A stretch of 64,000 nt of DNA from Clostridium sp. 12(A) (GTDB taxonomy: Bacteria > Bacillota > Clostridia > Lachnospirales > Lachnospiraceae). Below are positions 42,696-51,983 of this stretch, in pieces. A program made the translations under genes and the position numbers. Position 1 is the first letter of the stretch; each line of letters opens with the position of its first letter. The notes below the pieces were generated by a model that worked only from the letters and a program-made list of their open reading frames with translations, did not search any database and had not been told where the DNA came from. The stretch covers positions 558,001-622,000 of the forward strand of contig JAGI01000002.1 in NCBI GenBank assembly GCA_000526575.1. The letters run 5' to 3'.

Positions 42696-43631
42696 TTAAT
42701 GCAAGTGTCGGATCAAAGATTCCAATTGCTCTACCATCAGTTTCTTAAGGGCATCAGGTTTTATAGATTCAATGTTCTCTCCATAGGACGTGAGATAATG
42801 AGCAATAAAGGATTCTTCTCCAGGATTATAAAACCCCCGGATCATATATTGACCATTTTCCAGGAACAGCTCCATAGATGGATAATGTTCCTTGTAAAAT
42901 AAGTCTGCTCCCTTATTAGAAATAGCTACCTCGAATTCGATTGCACCTGGTTTCTTATATAAATGATCTGCCTTTCTTTGAAATTCCTCCAAAGGTTTAG
43001 CCTGATATAAAAAACTTTCTTTTAATTCTGTAACCTTGTCACATCGAAATACCTGAGGTGCATGGGTCCCAAAGTTGTACCCTGTGGCATACCATTGACC
43101 ATAGGCTGAGGTAATATCAAAAAACTGTACCACATAGCTGCGATCCATATCTTTCTTTCTGTAAACCACTTCACAAACTTTTTCCTCTATAGCATATTGA
43201 AGAATATCCTTTAAAAAATGGCAATGATTAAAATGTCTGATGGAACCCAAACAAAAAACCTGTTCCATGCGGTGCAGCAATGAGATGTTATCAGAAGATA
43301 TACATGTTTCGAATTTTGTTTTTAACTGCTCTACGCTTAAATGAAAAGGAGTGCTTTCATAGGCTTCTAATGTTAGCATGGAGAAATATAAAGCGAAAAC
43401 CTCGTCCATTGTGAATAAAATGGGAGACAGCAGCCGATTTTTAAGGATTCCATAATGACCATTTCTGCCTTGCTTGGAATAGATGGGCAATCCCATTCTC
43501 TCTAAAGATTGCACGTCCCTGAGTGCGGTACTTTTGGATATTTCAAAGCGTTCCATAATATCCTTTAGACGAAAGGCGCTTTTGTCTTTTAAAAACATAA
43601 TCATATCGCTTAAACGTTCTGATTTATTCAT
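42696..43631 (-). CDS. WYL-domain transcription regulator (YafY/DeoR-HTH type)
   Basis: The 311-residue protein starts with a winged HTH (RLSDMIMFLKDKSAFRLKDI, FEISKSTALRDVQSLERMG). A central helical part leads to a WYL sensor domain of about 80 residues (ITSAYGQWYATGYNFGTHAP) and a C-terminal extension. WYL domains bind small ligands or nucleic acid. It is divergent from the Lpl-type ABC operon, 230 bases apart, and is the likely controller. GGGGAATTT precedes its ATG. The element ATTTTGCAACC occurs twice in the shared region. Confidence 0.85.
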   Translation of the reverse strand: MNKSERLSDMIMFLKDKSAFRLKDIMERFEISKSTALRDVQSLERMGLPIYSKQGRNGHYGILKNRLLSPILFTMDEVFALYFSMLTLEAYESTPFHLSVEQLKTKFETCISSDNISLLHRMEQVFCLGSIRHFNHCHFLKDILQYAIEEKVCEVVYRKKDMDRSYVVQFFDITSAYGQWYATGYNFGTHAPQVFRCDKVTELKESFLYQAKPLEEFQRKADHLYKKPGAIEFEVAISNKGADLFYKEHYPSMELFLENGQYMIRGFYNPGEESFIAHYLTSYGENIESIKPDALKKLMVEQLESLIRHLH

Positions 43632-43669
43632 AAATTCCCCATTTCCTCGTTACATGTTAAAAGTGTCAT

Positions 43670-43840
43670 ATTTTGCAACCTTTTTCTAGTATACTACAGA
43701 TTTTTATAGAATAGAAGGAGTATCAGTGATTGTGAAAAAGGGTGGACAAACGCATTTCACAGGCCGTTCCTGAATATACATGGGAGTAAGACGGTTTCAT
43801 GAGAAAGGGCTGTAACGTAAAAACGGTTCATTTTGCAACC
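43670..43840 (+). repeat. Direct repeat ATTTTGCAACC upstream of the Lpl-type operon
   Basis: Two identical 11-base copies at 43670-43680 and 43830-43840, 160 bases apart. The second lies 23 bases before the first permease start. They may be regulator sites for the WYL protein; chance recurrence cannot be excluded at this length. Confidence 0.4.
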
Positions 43841-43862
43841 AGTATTGGAAAGGAGGATGTGT

Positions 43863-44816
43863 ATGGATACGGAACGTAAAGCAGTATCAACCCATCATGG
43901 GATAGGGAGTTTTCGCAGAAAGGTGAGGAATAACCGGACATTGCTGTTAATGTGTCTTCCGGCAGTGGCTTTTTTTATCGTATTTAATTATTGTCCTCTT
44001 CCTGGTGTGTACATAGCGTTTACCAACTACAATTTCAGGGATGGCATCTTCGGCAGTCCATTTGTTGGATTGAAAAACTTTGAATTCCTTATAAAATCAG
44101 GCCAGCTAAGTCTGCTTACCAGAAACACCATCCTCTATAATCTTGTTTTTATACTTCTTGGAAATGTACTTCAGATTACCCTGGCCATTATGCTCAACGA
44201 AATTAACAGCAGATGGTTCAGAAAAGTATCTCAGACAATTATGTTTCTGCCTTATTTTATCTCGGTTGTTCTTATTGGGGCGATCATGTTTAACATCTTA
44301 AATTATGATACAGGTGCCCTTAATACACTCTTGCGGGAGACTGGAGGAAATCCGGTCAAAATCTACAGTATGGCAGGAATATGGCCGTTTATTGTAGTTT
44401 TCTGCCAGATGTGGCAGCAGACCGGATATGGGTCTGTGGTTTATTTTGCGGCTATTTGCGGAATAGAGGCTGGGATCGTAGAAGCTGCCCAAGTGGATGG
44501 GGCTAACAGCTGGCAGAAAATCCGCTACATCATTCTTCCCAGCCTGAAACCTACGTTTATTATCTTACTGCTGTTTGCACTGGGAGGAATTATGAAGGGG
44601 AATTTTGGCCTCTTCTGGAACCTGGTGGGGGCGAATTCACAGCTGTTTCCCACCACGGACATCATTGAAACAGCAGTATACCGGATGATGATGTCACAGA
44701 ACAATTTCTCCACTTCATCAGCAGTGGGGTTATATCAGTCACTGTTTGGATTTGCTCTGGTCATGTTCAGCAACTGGGTTGTAAAGAAGATTGATCCGGA
44801 TTACGCTCTGTTTTAG
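43863..44816 (+). CDS. ABC carbohydrate permease, LplB/YtcP type
   Basis: The 317-residue inner membrane protein has six helices. N-terminal helix LLMCLPAVAFFIVFNYCPLPGVYIAF is followed by FVGLKNFEFL, the usual opening of LplB-type permeases. The EAA loop is EAAQVDGANSWQKIRYIILP. ATG 43863 sits 6 bases after AGGAGG; an ATG at 43857 is too close. It pairs with the next gene. Lpl-type importers take up complex oligosaccharides (often pectin or xylan derived); cargo is unknown here. Confidence 0.9.
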   Translation: MDTERKAVSTHHGIGSFRRKVRNNRTLLLMCLPAVAFFIVFNYCPLPGVYIAFTNYNFRDGIFGSPFVGLKNFEFLIKSGQLSLLTRNTILYNLVFILLGNVLQITLAIMLNEINSRWFRKVSQTIMFLPYFISVVLIGAIMFNILNYDTGALNTLLRETGGNPVKIYSMAGIWPFIVVFCQMWQQTGYGSVVYFAAICGIEAGIVEAAQVDGANSWQKIRYIILPSLKPTFIILLLFALGGIMKGNFGLFWNLVGANSQLFPTTDIIETAVYRMMMSQNNFSTSSAVGLYQSLFGFALVMFSNWVVKKIDPDYALF

Positions 44817-44829
44817 AGGGGGGAAAGAA

Positions 44830-45729
44830 ATGAAGAAAAGGAAAATAAAAGAATGTAAAACAAATCTTTTCATAAAGGGAATTTCCTATGCGGTCGTGGT
44901 GTTATTTACCATGGTATGCCTTCTCCCTTTTATACTAATTCTCTCTGCATCTTTAAGCACGGAAAGCGTAATCAGCAGGCAGGGGTTTGGTCTGCTTCCC
45001 AGAGGACTTACACTGACTGCATACCAGTGGGTATTCCGGTATCCTAAAATGATACTTGGTTCCTATGGCGTTACCATCCTCATGACAGTCTGCGGAACCA
45101 TGCTTGGCCTGTTTCTTATAGCCATGACCGGGTACGCCCTGCAGCGGCAGGATTTCCCGTTTCGCAATATACTTTCCTTCTTTATCTATTTTACAACCTT
45201 GTTTTCCGCAGGAATGGCCCCCACCTATATCTGGGTTTCCAGATATCTGAATTTAAAGGGAAGTTACCTTGCTGTATTCCTGCAGCTTCTTATGACTCCC
45301 TGGCTCATAATTCTCATGAAAAACTTTGCCAAATCCGTGCCCTATGAAATCACGGAGTCTGGAAAAATAGATGGTGCTGGTGATTTTACGATCTTTGCCA
45401 CCCTTATATTTCCCATGTTAAAGCCGGCGCTTGCTACGGTAGGTCTGTTTCTCGCCCTTGGTTATTGGAATGAATGGTACTTATCCTCCCTTTATCTGGG
45501 GTCCTCCGTCACCTATAAGCCCCTGCAGTATTATCTGTATAACGTAATAAACATGGCAAATGCATTAAAATCCTCAGTGGCCGGAGCCAATGTTTCCATA
45601 ACAGCATTGCCCTCTAATACACTGAAAATGGCGACGGCCGTTATTGCAACAGGTCCTATTATATTTATGTATCCGTTTGTCCAACGGTATTTTATATCGG
45701 GTATTGCCATTGGAGCAGTTAAGGGGTGA
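44830..45729 (+). CDS. ABC carbohydrate permease, LplC type
   Basis: The 299-residue partner permease has six helices, EAA loop ITESGKIDGAGDFTIFATLI and the C-terminal signature RYFISGIAIGAVKG. ATG 44830 is preceded by AGGGGGGAAAG, 13 bases after the previous stop; an earlier in-frame ATG at 44791 lies inside the upstream gene and lacks a site. Inner membrane, no ATPase gene nearby. Confidence 0.9.
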   Translation: MKKRKIKECKTNLFIKGISYAVVVLFTMVCLLPFILILSASLSTESVISRQGFGLLPRGLTLTAYQWVFRYPKMILGSYGVTILMTVCGTMLGLFLIAMTGYALQRQDFPFRNILSFFIYFTTLFSAGMAPTYIWVSRYLNLKGSYLAVFLQLLMTPWLIILMKNFAKSVPYEITESGKIDGAGDFTIFATLIFPMLKPALATVGLFLALGYWNEWYLSSLYLGSSVTYKPLQYYLYNVINMANALKSSVAGANVSITALPSNTLKMATAVIATGPIIFMYPFVQRYFISGIAIGAVKG

Positions 45730-45784
45730 GAGGGAGTTTCTTTCTTAAGATTCCTATATAAAAAGTATGAAATGGAGGAGTGTC

Positions 45785-47383
45785 ATGAGAAAACATGGTT
45801 TTGTAGCGTCTGCAATGGCAGTCATACTGTCTGCTGTTATGGCCGTAGGTCTTGCAGGCTGTAAGGGGGAGGGAGTCTCAAAAAACACATCGCCGAAAAA
45901 GGGGGACGGAAGTGTAGATACCTCCAGTCACGAGGTAATCAACATGCTGGTACTTGGAGATAAGCCAAGCAATGGCAGGTGTGAGGCAATGCTTAAGGAA
46001 TTAAATCAGGTTCTTACGGAAAAGGTCAATGCAGAATTAAAGCTTACCTATGTAGAATGGGCAGACTGGCAGACCCAGTACAATGTCCAGCTCCTAAGCG
46101 GGGACAGCTCCATGGATATTATCACGACGGCTACTGACTGGCTGTACGGCTGGGAAAATGTGGAGAAGGGAGCATTTCTTCCCTTATCCGAAGAAATGTT
46201 AAAAACTTATGCGCCTAAGACCTGGAGTCAGGTTGATGCTTCTGGTAACTGGAATATTTGCAAATATAAGGGTGAGATTTATTTTATCCCGGAAGATCAT
46301 TACACACAGTATACCAATCACGGGATGTTCTACCGCGGAGACTGGGCCAAAGAGGCAGGTCTTTTAAATGGAACTGTGACTAAATTTAATGATCTGACCA
46401 CCTATTTTCAGTATGTTAAAGAAAATAAAGAAGGTGTAATTCCCTGGGATGTGGCTGGGAAAAATAACTCCGGAGGTGTACTCGGAGGGTTCATACAGTC
46501 CAATACAGACAGCCGGGTCATGGTAGGCTGTAACGCGGGTAACTATGAATTCTGGTTTACCAGCGCTTCGGATCCCTATACCATCTATTCCCCGTATATG
46601 GAGTCAAATGTTATCTATGAAGCAGCCGAGCTGATGAAACAATGGAATGAAATCGGTGTCTGGCGAGAGGATGTCCTTAATTTTGACGGGGATTCCAGAG
46701 AAGAGATGTATGCAGGAACCAGTGGAAGTGATCAGCATCACAGCCAGACCTATTACTCACAGATAAAGCCTAATATGGATAAGAAGCAGCCGGGTTCTGA
46801 TGCAAAGATGTATCCCTGGGGCCAGGAAAATAAAAACATAGCAAAGCCATTAAAAACTCACGGAGCAGCGGCCATTAGTGCTAATTCCAAACACCCTGAA
46901 AGAGCCCTTATGGTATATGATCTTCTTCGCAATGATGAAACCTGTTACCGGTATATCAATTACGGAATCGAGGGGACAGATTATATCATTACTTCAGATA
47001 ATAAGCTTGCTTACCCGGAAGGCTGGGACCAGAGTACGGATAAACTGGATTCTAATTTCTGGTGCGGACGAAACGATGACCTGGAGCTGGAAAACAGCTT
47101 CAATTGGAGCGGTACAAAGGAAATGATTGAGAATCTCAATGAAATTGCTTATACCTATGAATTTGAGAACTTAATCCTGAACAAACATGAGGTGGAAGCG
47201 GAACAGGCCGCCATTGCCAATGTTTTATCAGAATATCTTCCTCAGCTTGCCTATGGAAAATATGACAATCCCCGGGAAGCCATTGATGAAATGAGGAGAA
47301 AGATTAAGGATGCAGGATACGACAAAGTGAAATCAGCGTTCCAAAAAGATATGGATGAATATAAAAAAGAAAATGGCAAGTAA
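45785..47383 (+). CDS. Lpl-type carbohydrate-binding lipoprotein
   Basis: The 532-residue solute-binding protein belongs to the large-size family typical of Lpl systems. The lipoprotein signal is MAVILSAVMAVGLAGC with lipidated Cys26. Family features are MLVLGDKPSNGRCEAMLKEL, LKLTYVEWADWQTQYNVQLL and the C-terminal DEMRRKIKDAGYDKVKSAF. ATG 45785 lies after GGAGGAG; the ATG at 45767 overlaps that site. It is third in the operon after the two permeases. No glycoside hydrolase gene follows, so the cargo cannot be inferred from an enzyme. Confidence 0.9.
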   Translation: MRKHGFVASAMAVILSAVMAVGLAGCKGEGVSKNTSPKKGDGSVDTSSHEVINMLVLGDKPSNGRCEAMLKELNQVLTEKVNAELKLTYVEWADWQTQYNVQLLSGDSSMDIITTATDWLYGWENVEKGAFLPLSEEMLKTYAPKTWSQVDASGNWNICKYKGEIYFIPEDHYTQYTNHGMFYRGDWAKEAGLLNGTVTKFNDLTTYFQYVKENKEGVIPWDVAGKNNSGGVLGGFIQSNTDSRVMVGCNAGNYEFWFTSASDPYTIYSPYMESNVIYEAAELMKQWNEIGVWREDVLNFDGDSREEMYAGTSGSDQHHSQTYYSQIKPNMDKKQPGSDAKMYPWGQENKNIAKPLKTHGAAAISANSKHPERALMVYDLLRNDETCYRYINYGIEGTDYIITSDNKLAYPEGWDQSTDKLDSNFWCGRNDDLELENSFNWSGTKEMIENLNEIAYTYEFENLILNKHEVEAEQAAIANVLSEYLPQLAYGKYDNPREAIDEMRRKIKDAGYDKVKSAFQKDMDEYKKENGK

Positions 47384-47409
47384 CCAGGAGGTTGATAAAT
47401 AAAGCAGAC

Positions 47410-47437
47410 TGTGGGAGTGCATTTAGGCATTCCCACA
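47410..47437 (+). other. Hairpin after the Lpl operon
   Basis: TGTGGGAGTGC (47410-47420) pairs with GCATTCCCACA (47427-47437) with one G-U. No T-run follows. It probably protects the 3' end or ends transcription weakly. Confidence 0.55.
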
Positions 47438-47527
47438 GGAATGTGAAACAGATTCCTGTCTTTTGTCTACTTTCGACAAAAAATACATAGTAAGATTGCA
47501 TTAAATGCAGAAAAACAAAAAAGGATA

Positions 47528-47556
47528 TTGCGCGATTAAAAAAATAGTGATATATT
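47528..47556 (+). promoter_or_regulatory. Promoter of the beta-glucoside PTS operon
   Basis: TTGCGC (47528-47533), 17-base spacer, TATATT (47551-47556), about 40 bases before the antiterminator site. Confidence 0.55.
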
Positions 47557-47594
47557 ATGCTTAAGTTGAGAACAACTAAATAAATGAATATGAA

Positions 47595-47700
47595 GACGTG
47601 TTACTGGTAATGCAGGCAAGATCGGATTAGACGAATGGTTATAAGACGGATGGGGTATTTTGTCTTATGAAGAGTTCGTTTAATTGGGTCTTTTTATTTT
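47595..47700 (+). promoter_or_regulatory. RAT antiterminator site overlapping a terminator (LicT/BglG control)
   Basis: Bases 47595-47623 match the 29-base ribonucleic antiterminator, with core TGTTACTGGTAATGCAGGCA. Its last bases overlap the 5' arm GATCGGATTAGACG (47620-47633), which pairs with CGTTTAATTGGGTC (47677-47690) followed by TTTTTATTTT. The enclosed loop has its own hairpin ATAAGAC/GTCTTAT. Dimeric LicT bound to RAT would prevent the terminator and allow bglP transcription. Confidence 0.88.
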
Positions 47701-47752
47701 GTCATTCCGGCCGGATGAGGAGATAAGAAAATACTTGAAAGGGGTTTTGTAT

Positions 47753-49666
47753 ATGAATTATAATCAAATAGCGAAAGATATCTTAACAAATGTTGGCGGT
47801 TCTGGTAACGTAAAAGGACTGACCCATTGCTTTACAAGATTAAGATTTCAATTAAAGGATTCAAAAAGAGCAAATAAAGAAACCATCGAACATCTGGAAG
47901 GTGTCATCTCTGTTGTAGAGAGCGGAGGACAGTTCCAGGTAGTGCTGGGAACCAAGGTAAACCAGGTTTATGATGCCATGGTTCCTATGATATCCATAGA
48001 TGAAACAACAGAGATCAGCGAAGAGAAGGTATCCATCTGGAACCGCATTCTGATTGCAGTTTCTGCTATGTTTACCCCTATGGTTCCTGCGATTGCAGCT
48101 TCCGGTCTTTTAAAGGGATTCCTTACCATTGCAAAGATTCTGGCAGCGAAACAAGGTGTGGATATTACGGTAAATCAGACATACACGCTGATTATGGCTG
48201 GTACGGATGCCTTATTCTATTTCATGCCTGTTATTTTAGCATATACCAGTGCCAAGGTATTTAAGGCAAATGAATTTATTGCAATGGCACTTGGTGGTAC
48301 CATGTGTTATCCGTCAGTCGTAGCGCTGATGACTGGGAAAGATGTAGTGAGCATGTTTGGTGTTACCATCACCAAAGCAAGCTATGCTTCCTCTGTTATT
48401 CCGATTATCATTGGAGTTTTCATTCTTTCCTATGTGCAGAAATTTTTAGAAAAAGTAATTCCAGAAGTCTTAAAAATCATTCTGGTTCCTGGTCTGTCAC
48501 TCCTTGTGATGCTTCCGGCAACCTTTATGGTATTTGGTCCCATTGGTATCTACATCGGTAACGCAATCACCTTTGTTTATACTGGTATGATGAATTTAAG
48601 CCCGGCCATCTGCGGTGCCTTTATCGGCGGTATGTGGTGCGTGTTTGTTATATTCGGTGCGCATAGAGCACTTCTTCCAATTGGTATTAACGATGTAGCT
48701 CAGTTCGGTCACCAGAACCTTCTTGCTTTCGCAGGCGCAGCCAACTTCTCACAAGGTGGAGCAGCTCTGGGTGTTATGTTAAAAACAAGGAATAAAGATT
48801 TAAAGACGGTAGCAGCATCAGCAGCAATATCTGCTTCCGTATGTGGTATTACGGAACCTGCCATTTATGGTTGTAACCTTCGTTTAAAAAGACCGATGAT
48901 TTATGCTATCATTTGCGGTGCCATTGGCGGAGCTATCATGGGCGTTGGCGGTGTATATGGCGATTCCTTTGCAAATAACGGAATTCTTACCTTTGCAACG
49001 TATGCGGCCTTTGGTATGAAACCATTTGTTTATTATCTGGTCGGAGTAGGCGTATCCTTCTTTGGCGCCATGATACTTACTTACCTGTTTGGCTTTGATG
49101 AAATGGGAGATAAGAAAAAGAAAACAGAAGCAACAGCAGTGGCCCAGACACCAGAATCAAAGACAACAGTCGAAACAAAGAATACGGAATTCGATCCATC
49201 AGAAGCTGATTTATTCATATATTCACCCATTGAAGGGGAAGCTGTTTCCATGACGAAAGTAAATGATGAAGTATTTTCCTCTATGGCATTAGGAAATGGA
49301 ATTGCTATTATTCCGGAAAAAGGAGAGGTAGTGGCTCCGGAAGACTGTACTGTGACCTTAATCTATCCAACCCTTCATGCACTTGGTCTTATGCTGGATA
49401 ATGGGGTAGAGATGATTATCCATGTTGGAATTAACACCGTTCAGTTAGAAGGAAAGCATTTTGAGAAGTTTGTAGAAGAAGGCAGTCATATTAAAAAGGG
49501 AACTAAAATTCTGTCCTTTGATATTGATGCATTAAAAAAAGAAGGCTATGATACCATTGTTCCGATTATCGTAAGCAATACTCCGGTATTTCAGCAGGTT
49601 TCCGGGATTACAGGAAAAGGGGCTACTCTTGAGAAGTCGGTCATTGCCATCAAAAAAAATCAGTAA
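47753..49666 (+). CDS. bglP: Beta-glucoside PTS transporter, EIIBCA
   Basis: The 637-residue permease takes up and phosphorylates beta-glucosides. The order is IIB (about 1-85; phospho-Cys26 in GLTHCFTRLRF), IIC (about 100-455; ten or so helices, GITEPAIYGCNLRLKRP with the substrate Glu) and IIA (about 490-637; LMLDNGVEMIIHVGINTVQL with the phospho-His). A Thr/Glu/Lys linker joins IIC and IIA. The start is ATG 47753 after AAGGGG; the in-frame TTG at 47684 lies within the terminator. Expression depends on the RAT element above. First gene of bglP-bglA-licT-MFS. Confidence 0.93.
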   Translation: MNYNQIAKDILTNVGGSGNVKGLTHCFTRLRFQLKDSKRANKETIEHLEGVISVVESGGQFQVVLGTKVNQVYDAMVPMISIDETTEISEEKVSIWNRILIAVSAMFTPMVPAIAASGLLKGFLTIAKILAAKQGVDITVNQTYTLIMAGTDALFYFMPVILAYTSAKVFKANEFIAMALGGTMCYPSVVALMTGKDVVSMFGVTITKASYASSVIPIIIGVFILSYVQKFLEKVIPEVLKIILVPGLSLLVMLPATFMVFGPIGIYIGNAITFVYTGMMNLSPAICGAFIGGMWCVFVIFGAHRALLPIGINDVAQFGHQNLLAFAGAANFSQGGAALGVMLKTRNKDLKTVAASAAISASVCGITEPAIYGCNLRLKRPMIYAIICGAIGGAIMGVGGVYGDSFANNGILTFATYAAFGMKPFVYYLVGVGVSFFGAMILTYLFGFDEMGDKKKKTEATAVAQTPESKTTVETKNTEFDPSEADLFIYSPIEGEAVSMTKVNDEVFSSMALGNGIAIIPEKGEVVAPEDCTVTLIYPTLHALGLMLDNGVEMIIHVGINTVQLEGKHFEKFVEEGSHIKKGTKILSFDIDALKKEGYDTIVPIIVSNTPVFQQVSGITGKGATLEKSVIAIKKNQ

Positions 49667-49678
49667 AGGAGTTTTGAC

Positions 49679-51103
49679 ATGAACAAAATAAAAACGAAGT
49701 TTCCTGATCACTTTTTATGGGGAGCATCCTCATCTGCATTTCAGATTGAAGGTGGCTGGGATGAAGGCGGAAAAGGGCCTACGGTTGCGGATATAAACTC
49801 CTTTAAACGTTCTCATTTACAGGCTGACAGTAAGGTTGCCAGCGATTTCTTCCATCACTGGAAAGAGGACATCGCTTTAATGAAAGAGATGGGACTTAAT
49901 ATTTACCGTTTTTCCATTGCCTGGGCAAGAATCATACCAGATGGCGACGGGGAAATTAATCAGGCAGGAATCGATTTTTATAATGATGTCATTAACTGCC
50001 TGTTAGACAATGATATTCAGCCCTTTATTACTTTATATCACTTTGATCTTCCCTATGCACTGGTTGAAAAATACAATGGCTGGGAATCCAGAGAATGCGT
50101 AAAAGCATTTGAGCGCTATGCAAAGGTCTGTTTTCAAACATTTGGTGACAGGGTGACCTATTGGCAGGTTCATAACGAACAAAACCTCATGGTCCGTGTG
50201 GATGAACGAGTGAATATTACCGCAGAAGACAGCTGGGAGGCTGACCGTCAGAGAGCACAGATGGATTACCACATGTTCCTCGCTCATGCACTGGCAGTGA
50301 AGGCATGCCATTCTATCATTCCGGAAGGCAAGATTGGTCCGGCAGTTTCTTCCACCTGTACGTACCCGGAGAGCAACCGTCCGGAAGATGTTTGGGCAGC
50401 CAGGTTAAATGACTGGTTTAAGACAGATTACTGTCTGGACATGCATTACTATGGCCGCTATCCAGGTTATTACATGCGTTACCTGGAGGAAAGAAACATC
50501 GTTCCCGTTATGATGCCGGAGGATGAGGAAATATTAAAGGATGCAAAGATGGATTTTATTGCTCTTAATTATTATCGCACTCTTTGCGTTAAGTATCTGC
50601 CGGCGGATGAAACTCATCCTGTAGGAGAGAGAGCTTTCCCGATCAATCAGGTTGATTTTGACCAGTATGGATATTTCCATCATCTGAAAAATGAGCATCT
50701 TGCATCCAGTGAATACGGAGCACAGATTGACCCGCTAGGCCTTCGTACCGTATTAAATAATTATCATCAAAAATATCATCTTCCTCTAATCGTTACAGAA
50801 AATGGACTGGGTACCGCTGACACCTTAACAGAAGACGGAAAGGTCCATGACGATTATAGAATCGATTACTTGAGGGCTCATATTCTGGCTTGCAGCCAGG
50901 CAATAGAAGACGGAGTTGAGATGCTGGGATATTCCCCTTGGACCTTTATGGATCTCCTTAGCTCTCACGAGGGATTTAAGAAACGTTATGGTTTCATTTA
51001 TGTCAATCGTGACGATCATGACTTAAAAGATATGAGCCGCATTAAAAAAGACAGCTTTTACTGGTATCAGCGGGTAATTGAAACGAACGGGGAAGAACTC
51101 TAA
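49679..51103 (+). CDS. bglA: GH1 6-phospho-beta-glucosidase
   Basis: The 474-residue cytoplasmic enzyme hydrolyses the 6-phospho-beta-glucosides delivered by the PTS. GH1 features: FLWGASSSAFQIEGGWDEGG at the N-terminus, acid Glu in WQVHNEQN (usual form TxNEP, with His-Asn-Glu-Gln here) and nucleophile Glu in LIVTENGLG. AAAGGAG precedes ATG 49679, 12 bases after bglP. The Gln after the acid Glu instead of Pro is a minor departure. A plain beta-glucosidase is less likely given the PTS partner. Confidence 0.9.
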   Translation: MNKIKTKFPDHFLWGASSSAFQIEGGWDEGGKGPTVADINSFKRSHLQADSKVASDFFHHWKEDIALMKEMGLNIYRFSIAWARIIPDGDGEINQAGIDFYNDVINCLLDNDIQPFITLYHFDLPYALVEKYNGWESRECVKAFERYAKVCFQTFGDRVTYWQVHNEQNLMVRVDERVNITAEDSWEADRQRAQMDYHMFLAHALAVKACHSIIPEGKIGPAVSSTCTYPESNRPEDVWAARLNDWFKTDYCLDMHYYGRYPGYYMRYLEERNIVPVMMPEDEEILKDAKMDFIALNYYRTLCVKYLPADETHPVGERAFPINQVDFDQYGYFHHLKNEHLASSEYGAQIDPLGLRTVLNNYHQKYHLPLIVTENGLGTADTLTEDGKVHDDYRIDYLRAHILACSQAIEDGVEMLGYSPWTFMDLLSSHEGFKKRYGFIYVNRDDHDLKDMSRIKKDSFYWYQRVIETNGEEL

Positions 51104-51125
51104 ATAACAGAAATGGGGTTTGGTT

Positions 51126-51983
51126 ATGAGGGTTGTTAAGGTAATGAATAATTCTCTGCTGCTGGCGCTTGACGACAGCGGCAGAGAAGTGATCTTGATG
51201 GGAAAGGGAATTGGATTTAATAAATCCATTGGCCACCATTTAAAAAGTGAAGACATTGAGAAAGTGTTCGTCTTAAAGGACCGGTCCATTTCAAAGAATA
51301 TCATCCGTCTTGCATCTGAGATTGACAGTACTTATTTTGAACTGGCAAAGCAGGTGATAGACCATGCCATAGAAGTATATGGGATGGTTTTAATGGAGCA
51401 CATTTATCTGGGGCTTACGGACCATCTTTCTTTTGCTGTAAAAAGATATCATGAGGGGATTTTAATACAGAATTTTTATACACAGACATTAAAGCGCTTT
51501 AATCCGAAAGAATTCCAGGTCGGATTATATGCCCTGCAGCTTGTGAGGGAGCAGCTGCATGTGGACTTACCCCAGGATGAGGCCGGCAACATTGCCTTTC
51601 ATTTTATCAATGCCCAAACAAATAACTCTGATAGTACTGACAACCAGACCATTTTTGAAACCGTTCAAGGAATTTTAGATATTGTGAAATACAACTTCTC
51701 CATTATTTACAATGAAGAGGGGATCGGTTATACCCGTTTCGTCACTCACTTGCGGCTTTTTGCACAACGGCTTGTCAATGGCAGTCAGGATTTATATGAT
51801 TATGAGGATTCTTTTTATACTCATGTCATTGAAAGCTGTGAAAGGGAGTACGACTGTGTGAAAAAAATTGGGATCTTTATTCAGGAAAAATTTGATTCCA
51901 GACTGTCCAGACAGGAAGAAATGTACTTAACGGTCCATATTCATCGGATTTTGGAGGAATACTCTCAGCAGAACAGGAAATGA
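51126..51983 (+). CDS. licT: LicT/BglG-family transcription antiterminator
   Basis: The 285-residue RNA-binding regulator has an N-terminal CAT domain (VMNNSLLLALDDSGREVILM, GKGIGFNKSIG) that binds RAT RNA, then two PRD domains with conserved His (LTDHLSFAVKR, YALQLVREQL; and RFVTHLRLFAQRL, YLTVHIHRIL). PRD His phosphorylation by the PTS sets its activity. It lies inside the operon it controls, so antitermination is self-amplifying. ATG 51126 follows GGGG; the TTG at 51120 is rejected. It overlaps the MFS gene by 4 bases. Confidence 0.93.
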   Translation: MRVVKVMNNSLLLALDDSGREVILMGKGIGFNKSIGHHLKSEDIEKVFVLKDRSISKNIIRLASEIDSTYFELAKQVIDHAIEVYGMVLMEHIYLGLTDHLSFAVKRYHEGILIQNFYTQTLKRFNPKEFQVGLYALQLVREQLHVDLPQDEAGNIAFHFINAQTNNSDSTDNQTIFETVQGILDIVKYNFSIIYNEEGIGYTRFVTHLRLFAQRLVNGSQDLYDYEDSFYTHVIESCEREYDCVKKIGIFIQEKFDSRLSRQEEMYLTVHIHRILEEYSQQNRK

